A DNA stretch of 38,299 nt from a virus, in IMG/VR virus record IMGVR_UViG_3300025849_000091, positions 1 to 38,299 of that record; one strand, 5' to 3'. Positions within the stretch are counted from its first letter, which is position 1; every line of letters starts with the position of its first letter. Below the pieces are notes generated by a model. That model was not told where the DNA came from. It worked only from the letters and a program-made list of their open reading frames with translations, and did no database searches. The position numbers and the translations under genes were made by a program. Shown piece after piece: positions 1-8,366 of this stretch.

Positions 1-2165
1 CCAGTTGCTCCTTGTAAACCGATTGCACCTTGGTTACCATCTGCACCTTGATTACCTATTGCACCACCTTCTCCAGTTGCACCTTGTAATCCAATTGCAC
101 CTTGTTCGCCATCAGCACCAGTTGCTCCTTGATTACCTATAGCACCACCTTCTCCTGTTGCACCCTGTAATCCAATTGCTCCTTGGTTACCATCTGCACC
201 TTGTGTTCCTGTTTTACCAACTTCTCCTGTTGCACCCTGTAATCCAATTGCTCCTTGGTTACCTATAGCACCACCTTCTCCTGTTGCACCCTGTAATCCA
301 ATTGCTCCTTGGTTACCAACTCTACCTTGTTCACCAGCTGCTCCTTGATTACCTATTGCACCACCTTCTCCAGTAGCACCTTGTAAACCAATTGCTCCTT
401 GTGATCCGCTTGCACCTTGGCCTCCAGTTTTACCTGCTTCTCCTGTTGCACCTTGTAAACCGATTGCTCCTTGTTTACCAATATCTCCAGTTGCTCCTTG
501 GTTACCAATTGCACCGCCTTCTCCAGTTGCTCCTTGTAAACCGGTTGCTCCTTGTGTTCCAACTGCTCCTTGATTACCAACTCTACCTTGTTCACCAGCT
601 GCACCTTGATTACCTATTGCTCCTTGTTTACCAATATCTCCAGTTGCTCCTTGGTTACCAATTACACCACCTTCTCCAGTTGCTCCTTGTAAACCTATAG
701 ATCCTTGTGATCCGCTTGCACCTTGGCCTCCAGTTTTACCTGCTTCTCCAGTTGCACCTTGTAATCCAATTGCACCTTGTTCGCCATCAGCACCCTGAGA
801 TCCAGTAGAACCAGTAAATCCTCTATCACCTTGTGATCCAGTAGAACCTTGTAAACCTACTGCACCTTGTGTTCCTGTTTTACCAACTTCACCAGTTGCT
901 CCTTGTAATCCAATTGCACCTTGTTTACCAATATCTCCAGTTGCTCCTTGGTTACCAATTACACCACCTTCTCCAGTTGCTCCTTGTAAACCGATTGCAC
1001 CTTGGTTACCATCTGCACCTTGATTACCTATTGCACCACCTTCTCCAGTAGCACCTTGTGATCCAGTAGAACCTTGTAAACCTACTGCACCTTTATCTCC
1101 TTGTGACCCAGTAGAACCAATTGTACCACCTTCTCCAGTAGCACCTTGTAAACCAATTGCTCCTTGTTTACCAATATCTCCCGTTGCTCCTTGGTTACCA
1201 ATTACACCACCTTCCCCTGTTGCACCTTGTAAACCTATAGCTCCTTGTTCACCATCAGCTCCTTGTGATCCACTTGCACCTTGTAAACCAATTGCTCCTT
1301 GTTTACCAATATCTCCAGTTGCTCCTTGTGTACCTATTGCACCACCTTCTCCAGTTGCTCCTTGTAAACCGATTGCTCCTTGGTTACCATCTGCACCCTG
1401 AGATCCAGTTGATCCGATTGCGCCGCCTTCACCCTGTTCTCCTGTTGCTCCTTGAGTTCCAACCAGTCCTTTATCACCAGTTGCTCCTTGTAATCCTGTT
1501 TTACCAACTTCTCCTGTTGCACCTTGTAAACCTATAGCTCCTTGGGTACCTGCAGCCCCTTGTGATCCGCTTGCTCCTTGTAAACCGATTGCTCCTTGTT
1601 TACCAATATCTCCAGTTGCTCCTTGGTTACCTATTGCACCACCTTCTCCAGTAGCACCTTGTAAACCTATAGCCCCTTGTTCGCCATCAGCACCCTGAGA
1701 TCCAGTAGAACCAGTAAATCCTCTATCACCTTGTGATCCAGTAGAACCTTGTAAACCTACTGCACCTTTATCTCCTTGTGACCCAGTAGAACCAATTGTA
1801 CCACCTTCTCCAGTAGCACCTTGTAAACCTGCAGCTCCTTGTGATCCAGTAGAACCTATTGTGCCACCTTCTCCAGTAGCACCTTGTAAACCTACAGCTC
1901 CTTGTTCACCTGCAGCTCCTTGTGATCCAGTAGAACCTATTGTGCCACCTTCTCCAGTAGCACCTTGTAAACCTACAGCTCCTTGTTCACCCGCAGCTCC
2001 TTGTGATCCAGTAGAACCTATTGCACCACCTTCTCCTGTTGCTCCTTGTAAACCTATAGATCCTTGTGATCCAGTAGAACCAATTGTACCGCCTTCACCA
2101 GTTGCTCCTTGTAATCCAATTGCACCTTGTGATCCGCTTGCACCCTGAGCACCAGTAGCACCAGC
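1..2165 (-). repeat. Collagen-coding repeat tract with long direct repeats
   Basis: The tract is built from 9- and 18-bp units encoding Gly-X-Y triplets. Larger perfect copies are superimposed on these: 775-868 equals 1675-1768 (94 bp, offset 900), 1052-1154 equals 1727-1829 (103 bp, offset 675), and an almost exact 81-bp tandem copy starts near 1860 and 1941. All offsets are multiples of 3, so the reading frame survives recombination between copies. On the plus strand the tract yields spurious Leu/Pro/Cys-rich open frames that are not genes. Confidence 0.9.
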
Positions 2166-2804
2166 AGAACCAGAACCACCACCGGTTGTACCTACATATC
2201 TAAATCCTGTTACATATAATTCAAATCCTCCACTATAATTACCGCCGGCGTTTGATGATATTGCACTTACTAAATCATTTGCTAGGAATAAAACTCCCAT
2301 ATCATAATTCCATACCCAACCGACATAACCTGGATTATTATCTTGTTCAGCAGAAGTAAATATTTGATTGAATGTTCCAGCTGCACCATTTGGATCACCA
2401 CTCCATAATATAATACCATAACCACCTGATCCTGCACCAGATGCTTGTGGGACTGACGGTGGAGCAATCCAATTTTGTTTAACACCGGAAGATGGTGTAT
2501 CTAAAGTATTATAAGCTATCCATGTATTATCAGCTCCACTTGTAACTCTACTTAATCGCACTGCACTTGTTGCAGCAGAAAGATCCTCTATATTAGTAGG
2601 ATCGGCAGCCGCATTAGTTACAGCATCAGATAAAACATTTGCAGTAGGAATTAAATTATAATTTGTTAATATTCTAGAAGGTAAGACCTTAGGACTAAAG
2701 GCTAGCCTAGCTTCATACCATCTTGATCCTGAGTCAGCATCAATAACACCACCTGCCTGTACCTTAAAGGTTAACTTATTTACTTCTGTAGTACTAAATC
2801 CCAT
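1..2804 (-). CDS. Collagen-like tail fibre protein (3'-truncated by window edge)
   Basis: The frame opens at an ATG (2804-2802) and stays open to the left edge, so at least 934 codons are present and the C-terminus is outside. Residues 1 to about 205 form a non-repetitive N-terminal domain beginning [14 protein letters not shown], probably the attachment module. A short Gly/Ser linker follows, then about 725 residues of near-perfect Gly-X-Y repeats with recurring GLQGAT, GNQGAI and GSTGSQ units. Such repeats form trimeric collagen-like shafts in phage fibres, so a long tail fibre or adhesin stalk is the likely role. The missing C-terminus would carry the receptor-binding tip. It follows another collagen-bearing fibre gene (2834-5467) after 29 bp. 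Function as a fibre is inferred from repeat type and neighbours; no named family was recognised for the N-domain. Confidence 0.85.
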   Translation of the reverse strand, partial: MGFSTTEVNKLTFKVQAGGVIDADSGSRWYEARLAFSPKVLPSRILTNYNLIPTANVLSDAVTNAAADPTNIEDLSAATSAVRLSRVTSGADNTWIAYNTLDTPSSGVKQNWIAPPSVPQASGAGSGGYGIILWSGDPNGAAGTFNQIFTSAEQDNNPGYVGWVWNYDMGVLFLANDLVSAISSNAGGNYSGGFELYVTGFRYVGTTGGGSGSAGATGAQGASGSQGAIGLQGATGEGGTIGSTGSQGSIGLQGATGEGGAIGSTGSQGAAGEQGAVGLQGATGEGGTIGSTGSQGAAGEQGAVGLQGATGEGGTIGSTGSQGAAGLQGATGEGGTIGSTGSQGDKGAVGLQGSTGSQGDRGFTGSTGSQGADGEQGAIGLQGATGEGGAIGNQGATGDIGKQGAIGLQGASGSQGAAGTQGAIGLQGATGEVGKTGLQGATGDKGLVGTQGATGEQGEGGAIGSTGSQGADGNQGAIGLQGATGEGGAIGTQGATGDIGKQGAIGLQGASGSQGADGEQGAIGLQGATGEGGVIGNQGATGDIGKQGAIGLQGATGEGGTIGSTGSQGDKGAVGLQGSTGSQGATGEGGAIGNQGADGNQGAIGLQGATGEGGVIGNQGATGDIGKQGAIGLQGATGEVGKTGTQGAVGLQGSTGSQGDRGFTGSTGSQGADGEQGAIGLQGATGEAGKTGGQGASGSQGSIGLQGATGEGGVIGNQGATGDIGKQGAIGNQGAAGEQGRVGNQGAVGTQGATGLQGATGEGGAIGNQGATGDIGKQGAIGLQGATGEAGKTGGQGASGSQGAIGLQGATGEGGAIGNQGAAGEQGRVGNQGAIGLQGATGEGGAIGNQGAIGLQGATGEVGKTGTQGADGNQGAIGLQGATGEGGAIGNQGATGADGEQGAIGLQGATGEGGAIGNQGADGNQGAIGLQGAT

Positions 2805-2833
2805 TTGTCTTTATTCTCTTTTTATATTTATTC

Positions 2834-5467
2834 TTAACCTTGAACAACAGTTCCGTTAGCATAAATTAATTTTATAATTATTTGGTTAATACGAACCGCT
2901 GCATTAACAATTTGTAATTCCATATAAAAACCTTCCGTTGCGTTAAATCCTCCAAATGTACCGGAGATTGTATTATTTGGACCAGATACAGTTGTTCTAC
3001 ATGCAGCTGAAGCTGTATCAACACCGCTAGGTGGATCCAATATTGTAGTAAAAGGTGCCGAACCATGTAATGATAAAGGAACTGCACTATAACCAGTATT
3101 TCCGCCACCACCTGATTGATTTTCTTTTCTTATGTAAATCTTAATATTTTCATTAACTAAATCTTCATATGCAGATGCACCAACAAAATCACCATTAAAT
3201 TCAAATTCAAAAGATGCAATAGGATCTGTTAAACTTCCTGTTGTATGAAATAACCTATGATAAGTAGAAGTTACTTGATACCCTGCACCACTATAGTCAG
3301 GATTAGTTCCTGATTTATCTGGTTTATATGAAGCTAATGAACCAGTTAATTGACCATAAGATGGACTATCACCGTTATCTTTAAAGAATTTATGTGGTTG
3401 AACAACATTACTTCCTACTGTACATGCTTGGCAGAATGGAGAAGAAGAACCTGTTTGGTTTGCTAATCCTGTTGCAGTTAATGTTGCCACTGGATTAAAT
3501 GCTGAATAACTACCTGTTCTTTCTAATCTATATTGCTCATCATCAAACCTTTCTCTTAAAGTATTTGAATTCCCTGTTGTAGAATAAGTATCAACTAGAA
3601 TACTAGCTCCAGTAGAGTTTACTGTATTACCAACGTCCCATGGGTCATAAACATTAGCCTGCGCAAATGCATCAGTATTTCTAAATCTATAGTTAGTATT
3701 ATTTATAGCCCATGTATCATATATGAAAGCTACATTTTGCACATCAAATTGATTTGTCCATGCTGGCATACTACCATAAGCTAAATTCCATGCCTCTAAT
3801 TGTCTAGTAGGTAAACCATAATCTTGTCCTTGTATTCTAAAATTCCAAACAGCAGCTGTACTTCGACCTTGAGTATTAGCATTAAAATTATCAATATCAG
3901 TAACATCTAATTCAAATTGTGAATTAAGTATATAATATTCTACTCCACTTAAATGTTTTGTTAATATACTAGTTGGTGTAGTAGATTCTATTATAGCTGT
4001 AGTACCATTAATATTTGGCGTAGATGGGTCTGTATCAAAAAATACATCGTTAGTTTCACCATTATAAGATGTTGATGAATTTCCGTTTGGTCCAAAATAT
4101 GAGTATGTATTACCACCATCAGTTGTAGTATCTGTTGTCATTTGAAAAGAAACATGATAACGCCCACCAGTAAAACCATTTGCAGCAAGAATAGTTCCAG
4201 CATCTACTGTGATTGTAACACTAGCTTTAAATTTAGTTGGTAAATCGGCTCCGTAATTTGAAACTTGAAGTGTTATACCTGTACCGTTTGTAAATGTTTG
4301 ATTTTGATATAATGCATTAGTTGCAGAAGTATCTAAAGTACCACCCGTTAAAATATTAAGACCATCTGCTTGATATACATTAACTATAATTTTGGCATCA
4401 CCTGTTGCATCTGCACTAAAACCTGTACATGGATTTAAAGTATTGTATGTGATTCTTCCTGTTGTTACGGGAGTATCATATGTAGCTTTATTTGAACCTG
4501 CCCACGGAGTATTGCCTCCACTACCAGTTTGGAACGGATTACCTTCAGCTGTTGGAGAACTAATTCTAGGAGAAGTAAAAGATTTATTTCCATCCACACT
4601 AGCATTATTAGTCCCATCTGTTGTATTAAAGTGAGATAAGAAAGTTGGCGTTGGTATATAAACATTTACTTGGCCAGGAGTTCCACTATCTTCTGCCAAT
4701 ACATCGGTACCAACAAAGTTCATTGTAGTATATCCAGTTGCACCTACTTGTACGCCTTCATCTTTTACTATAAGACTTCCACCACCTGCAGAAGAACCTG
4801 TTGCACCAGTTAATCCTATAGAACCTTGAGCTCCACTAGCACCTATTTCACCAGCAGCACCTTGTGCACCACTTGCACCTATTTCACCAGCACCCGTTGC
4901 TCCACTAGCACCTATTTCACCAGCAGAACCTTGAGCTCCACTAGCACCTATTTCACCAGCAGCACCTTGTGCACCACTTGCACCTATTTCACCAGCAGAA
5001 CCTTGAGCTCCAGTTGCACCAGCACCAGTTGCACCAATTCCACCAGCAGCACCCTGTGCACCACTTGCACCAATTCCACCTGCAGCACCTTGAGCACCAG
5101 TTGCACCAATTCCACCGGCTGCACCTTGAGCACCACTTGCACCTATTTCACCAGCAGCACCTTGAGCCCCAGTTGCACCTGGATTACCAGCACCACCGCT
5201 ACCTACAAACTTCCAATTATTAATATTTGTATAACCTGCAACATTTAATAAAATATAAACACCATTATTTGCAGGTGTAGAATCTTCTGCAACAGTTACA
5301 GTCATACCTACATAAATATAAGTACCACCGTCATTGGCTTCCCATGTTGTAGCTAAAAGTAAATCAGCTTGAGTAGGTACAACAGCTCTTGCATCAAATG
5401 CACCAGCTACTTGCGGTTCAAAATTTGCCGATATTCCTAAAATTCCATTTGTTCTATTTCCTGCCAT
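2834..5467 (-). CDS. Tail fibre protein with short collagen-like segment
   Basis: 877 aa. Residues 1 to about 90 are an N-terminal head domain containing TQADLLLATTWEANDGGTYIYVGMT-type sequence. Residues about 92-225 are Gly-X-Y repeats (GATGAQ, GEIGAS, GAAGEI units). Residues about 230-877 are a long Thr/Ser/Asn/Gly-rich, probably beta-rich, C-terminal region. This head, collagen shaft and beta-rich distal part resembles phage fibre design, so a structural fibre or receptor-binding role is likely. No enzymatic motif was seen. It lies between two other fibre-type genes, with a 9-bp gap to the upstream gene. The C-terminal domain was not recognised. Confidence 0.8.
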   Translation of the reverse strand: MAGNRTNGILGISANFEPQVAGAFDARAVVPTQADLLLATTWEANDGGTYIYVGMTVTVAEDSTPANNGVYILLNVAGYTNINNWKFVGSGGAGNPGATGAQGAAGEIGASGAQGAAGGIGATGAQGAAGGIGASGAQGAAGGIGATGAGATGAQGSAGEIGASGAQGAAGEIGASGAQGSAGEIGASGATGAGEIGASGAQGAAGEIGASGAQGSIGLTGATGSSAGGGSLIVKDEGVQVGATGYTTMNFVGTDVLAEDSGTPGQVNVYIPTPTFLSHFNTTDGTNNASVDGNKSFTSPRISSPTAEGNPFQTGSGGNTPWAGSNKATYDTPVTTGRITYNTLNPCTGFSADATGDAKIIVNVYQADGLNILTGGTLDTSATNALYQNQTFTNGTGITLQVSNYGADLPTKFKASVTITVDAGTILAANGFTGGRYHVSFQMTTDTTTDGGNTYSYFGPNGNSSTSYNGETNDVFFDTDPSTPNINGTTAIIESTTPTSILTKHLSGVEYYILNSQFELDVTDIDNFNANTQGRSTAAVWNFRIQGQDYGLPTRQLEAWNLAYGSMPAWTNQFDVQNVAFIYDTWAINNTNYRFRNTDAFAQANVYDPWDVGNTVNSTGASILVDTYSTTGNSNTLRERFDDEQYRLERTGSYSAFNPVATLTATGLANQTGSSSPFCQACTVGSNVVQPHKFFKDNGDSPSYGQLTGSLASYKPDKSGTNPDYSGAGYQVTSTYHRLFHTTGSLTDPIASFEFEFNGDFVGASAYEDLVNENIKIYIRKENQSGGGGNTGYSAVPLSLHGSAPFTTILDPPSGVDTASAACRTTVSGPNNTISGTFGGFNATEGFYMELQIVNAAVRINQIIIKLIYANGTVVQG
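4795..5200 (-). repeat. Collagen-like Gly-X-Y coding repeat
   Basis: About 130 residues of Gly-X-Y triplets inside the 877-aa fibre gene, dominated by alternating GEIGASGAQ and GAAGGIGATGAQ units. Units are irregularly duplicated; one copy contains the fused GATGAGATGAQ variant, as expected from slippage. Confidence 0.85.
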
Positions 5468-5476
5468 TTTATATTA

Positions 5477-6607
5477 TTATGTTGTAAATCTTAATTGTCT
5501 TGCACCTATAGTAGCACCATTGTGTGTATATCTTGTATAATTAACAGATAGGCCCTGTATAGTTTGTTGAACTGCTGACTGTGTAAATGTTGATAAATTA
5601 ATAGTATCCCATGTCTGACTTAATGTATTAAATTGTTGTAAACCTGAAATAGTTGACCATGCATTTGGAATATCTATTTTTTGTTTTGCACCACCTCCAC
5701 CAGATTCAGTAACCATTGATACTTGTACATAAGTAGTCATTGATTGTAAACTTTGCTTAGTCATCGTAGTTAAAGATGAGGTTGTTGCAAAAGGAGGATA
5801 AACTCCAGTTATTGTTCTTGTAATTGCTGAGGTGGTTCCTGCTGGTAAAGGAGAATTAAAATTACCTCCTACACTATCTTTAGGTTGAACACCTGCATCG
5901 TATGAAACAGACCCAGTCCAACTTTGAGAACCTTGTAATACTGTATATGCCGCAACAGTTTCAGAATCAGATAAACTTGTACTTGTATTATTTGATACAC
6001 CAGTACCTGTATAATTATAAGTATTAGGTAATCCACTTCTCTTGTTACTCGTGGCTGTATATTGTGGATTAATTGATCCTTGATTAAATGTGGAACTAAA
6101 ACTTAAAGCAGTAGTTTCATTTATCTCTCTAAATCCTGATTGTGACAATACGAAGGCAGAAGAAGGGTTAGTTAATGTTGGATTTAATGTTGGATATAAC
6201 ATTCTATTCATCATTTCTTCAAATGTTTGATTTGTAAACGTCGACCCTGCTGCTATATTATCAAAGGGTGAATTTCCAGGGAATGGCTGTGGTGTTGGTG
6301 TTGCATTTGTATATGTACTACCTGCACCTGCACTATAAATTGGAATATTTAAAATTCCAGCATTTAATGTTGCTGCACCGCTAGTTCCTGTTGTTGTTAA
6401 GCTAGTTACTACACCAGAACCACCGCCTTGTGCATTAACTGTAATAGTAGTTCCTGATGGAGTTACTACACTATTAAGAGTTATATTTGTACCTGCAACT
6501 AATGTTGGGTTGTATGTAGCATCAATTAAATCATACAATGTTGTTTGTGTGATTAAATCTCCTGATTCGAATAATAGCTTTAATTGAAACTTAGGTAATA
6601 CAGCCAT
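5477..6607 (-). CDS. Putative tail fibre/receptor-binding structural protein
   Basis: 376 aa. The N-terminus (MAVLPKFQLKLLFESGDLIT) leads into a Gly/Thr-rich region that reads as a beta-structured fibre. Residues about 97-140 carry the pattern YTNATPTPQPF...IAAGSTFTNQTFEEMMNRMLYPTLNPTLT. I recall this pattern (GGI-x-AGTTF, then a LYPY-like motif before a beta domain) from tail-associated proteins of phages of Bacteroidetes and related hosts. The C-terminus ends YTHNGATIGARQLRFTT, a beta-strand-like end also common in that group. It sits in the fibre gene run after the lysine-rich 130-aa gene. A structural role is well supported by composition and context; the exact position in the tail is not. 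Confidence 0.7.
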   Translation of the reverse strand: MAVLPKFQLKLLFESGDLITQTTLYDLIDATYNPTLVAGTNITLNSVVTPSGTTITVNAQGGGSGVVTSLTTTGTSGAATLNAGILNIPIYSAGAGSTYTNATPTPQPFPGNSPFDNIAAGSTFTNQTFEEMMNRMLYPTLNPTLTNPSSAFVLSQSGFREINETTALSFSSTFNQGSINPQYTATSNKRSGLPNTYNYTGTGVSNNTSTSLSDSETVAAYTVLQGSQSWTGSVSYDAGVQPKDSVGGNFNSPLPAGTTSAITRTITGVYPPFATTSSLTTMTKQSLQSMTTYVQVSMVTESGGGGAKQKIDIPNAWSTISGLQQFNTLSQTWDTINLSTFTQSAVQQTIQGLSVNYTRYTHNGATIGARQLRFTT

Positions 6608-6634
6608 AGCAGTTAATAGTCTTTGTTTTATTTA

Positions 6635-7027
6635 TCAACCCTTCATGATATTTAAAAACTTGTCGAATGATACTAGGTGCTTTTTCTTCTTTTTCTTTTT
6701 CTTCTTTTTTATAGGCTCCAATAAATCACCGCTTCCGGTTTGTTGGCTACTAAAAGAATTTGCAGAACCTGGATTTCCAGGAAGTGTAGCATTACCCATA
6801 CTCTGAACATTCATGTTCGGATTAAGGTTTACCGTACCGGACTCGTTTTCTCCTATCTTGTTAGGTATTTCTTTTTCATCAGTTTTAACAAAATCTTCTA
6901 ATGTTTTAACTGGTAATTTTGATAACTCTTTAACCTCATCTGAAACATCAGAGGATTTAAGTTCTCCTTTTTTATATTGTAATGCTAATGCAAAAAATCT
7001 TCTTTGCGCTTTTGATTGAGCTGGCAT
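6635..7027 (-). CDS. Small lysine-rich protein, DUF3008-like N-terminus
   Basis: 130 aa. The N-terminus (MPAQSKAQRRFFALALQYKKGEL) resembles the small phage/bacterial family DUF3008, whose members start MPA-x-SK-x-QQ/RRF; the assignment is from memory. The middle is Asn/Gly/Ser-rich and apparently disordered. Near the C-terminus is a run of ten lysines, followed by HLVSFDKFLNIMKG, which resembles the FxxF core of the capsid-targeting motif discussed in the findings. Its ATG overlaps the stop of the upstream nucleotidyltransferase gene as TAATG, so the two are probably translationally coupled. A role in DNA binding or packaging is possible from the basic tract, but this is inference. Confidence 0.7.
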   Translation of the reverse strand: MPAQSKAQRRFFALALQYKKGELKSSDVSDEVKELSKLPVKTLEDFVKTDEKEIPNKIGENESGTVNLNPNMNVQSMGNATLPGNPGSANSFSSQQTGSGDLLEPIKKKKKKKKKKHLVSFDKFLNIMKG

Positions 7028-8355
7028 TATTTAATATTCTTTTTTAAGTAAGTTGTACAAAAGTTTAATAATTCTTTTCTTGCTGGAGCAATGTCACTCT
7101 TTTCTGTTGCAGGTCCACTTTTCCATTCTATCCAACCTTCTACTATTTCTTCTAATCCTTCTTCAAGACCACGCATAAGTTCAATATACTCTTCATTAAG
7201 TTTACTTTCATTATAACTAACAATATCAGAATATTCAATTTCATGCTCTCCGCCATCTTTATCTAATGCAAAAATAGTTTTATCTCCCCACATTGAATCA
7301 TTATCATCATTACCATTGCCAAATGCATAAATGACATACTCTTCACCATTACCTAGTTGAATCATACCATCATCCTTTTTCATTTTTTTCATTAATGACT
7401 TCTTGTTGAATTTTGCTTCATTAACGCTAAAGTCTGTAAGTGATTTTAAATTTTTCATATCTTTATTTTCTTTTATTGGTTGCATTATATCTTGTAACGG
7501 TTTATAAAACTTATGTATACTTTTTGGAGTCATTTTCTTAAAAGACTTTTCATCATCTATCTTTAAGGCATTCCTAACTTTAGATGCTGATATATTTTCT
7601 TCACCTCTTTTTATTTCAAAACCTTTAAAACTCGGATCAACACCTAACTCATCTCTGTATCTTTGTTTATTAATCATAGCACCATAAGATTTCTTTCTAT
7701 CAGTGCCGTATCCCCACATCATAGGTTCATATGCCGGTCTTGCTGCTGCAAACATTGTATCAATTGCTCCATTAGGAACTACAAAACTTGCTTCTAAAAA
7801 TGGATATTGTTTTTTCATTTTAGCAAACATAGCTTGTTGCATACTCTCATCAAATGGTCTTTTCTCTGGATCAGGCTTTCCACCTCTTACCATATAAACT
7901 ACAACAGGTAAACCATTTTCTTTATACATTTTTTCAAATACTTTAACATGACCTAATGTAAAAGGTTGAAATCTACCAACAAACATATTTACTGGCTTTT
8001 TACCCTTTTCTTTATGAGGTACATTTAGTGCTTCATTAAGTATAGTAGGTGTAGTTCTATTTTTTACTCTTTGTCCATAAGGAGATAATGCGTAAGTTAC
8101 TATACCTTCTTGGTCTTCACTAATATTAAATAGAGTTTTATTTCTACCTAACCATCTTTTATTAGCCTGGAGTTCAGTAAGAATTCTAGACATTTCTTCT
8201 TCAGTAATATGGCCGTCTGAAATAGCATCTAGAATTACACTCCTGATTCTAGCATTTGTAGATACATTCTTAGCAGGATATGCTTCTGTATATCTTCTCT
8301 TTACTACAATCTTCTTTTCATTTAAGAAATTATTTAAATCATTAATGTTATCCAT
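7027..8355 (-). CDS. NadM/NadR-like nucleotidyltransferase fused to a second module
   Basis: 442 aa. Residues about 122-265 are a cytidylyltransferase-like (HxGH) domain: GRFQPFTLGH at 127-136 is the nucleotide-binding signature with the T/HxGH pair, and ISASKVR at 255-261 matches the C-terminal ISxTxxR motif. NMN adenylyltransferases of the NadM/NadR type have this arrangement, so a role in NAD synthesis or another adenylyl/cytidylyl transfer is likely. Residues 1-120 are an uncharacterised helical region. From M300 a second module begins MKNLKSLTDFSVNEAKF; it looks like the start of an independent protein and continues as an acidic alpha/beta domain to the C-terminus. Downstream coupling to the 130-aa gene is through TAATG. 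The substrate cannot be read from the sequence. Confidence 0.85.
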   Translation of the reverse strand: MDNINDLNNFLNEKKIVVKRRYTEAYPAKNVSTNARIRSVILDAISDGHITEEEMSRILTELQANKRWLGRNKTLFNISEDQEGIVTYALSPYGQRVKNRTTPTILNEALNVPHKEKGKKPVNMFVGRFQPFTLGHVKVFEKMYKENGLPVVVYMVRGGKPDPEKRPFDESMQQAMFAKMKKQYPFLEASFVVPNGAIDTMFAAARPAYEPMMWGYGTDRKKSYGAMINKQRYRDELGVDPSFKGFEIKRGEENISASKVRNALKIDDEKSFKKMTPKSIHKFYKPLQDIMQPIKENKDMKNLKSLTDFSVNEAKFNKKSLMKKMKKDDGMIQLGNGEEYVIYAFGNGNDDNDSMWGDKTIFALDKDGGEHEIEYSDIVSYNESKLNEEYIELMRGLEEGLEEIVEGWIEWKSGPATEKSDIAPARKELLNFCTTYLKKNIK

Positions 8356-8366
8356 ACCTTATATAT

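Noticed and set aside
392-2148. Several plus-strand open frames of 60-100 aa (Leu/Gln- or Pro/Cys-rich)
   Set aside because: They are the antisense of the collagen repeat; their composition follows the Gly-X-Y codons and no start signals or families support them.
1-2165. CRISPR-like appearance of regularly spaced short repeats
   Set aside because: Repeats are codon-phased, degenerate and fully explained by Gly-X-Y coding; no unique spacers or Cas genes.
4826-5248. Plus-strand 140-aa Cys/Ser/Thr-rich open frame
   Set aside because: Antisense of the collagen segment of the 877-aa fibre; repetitive composition is explained by that.
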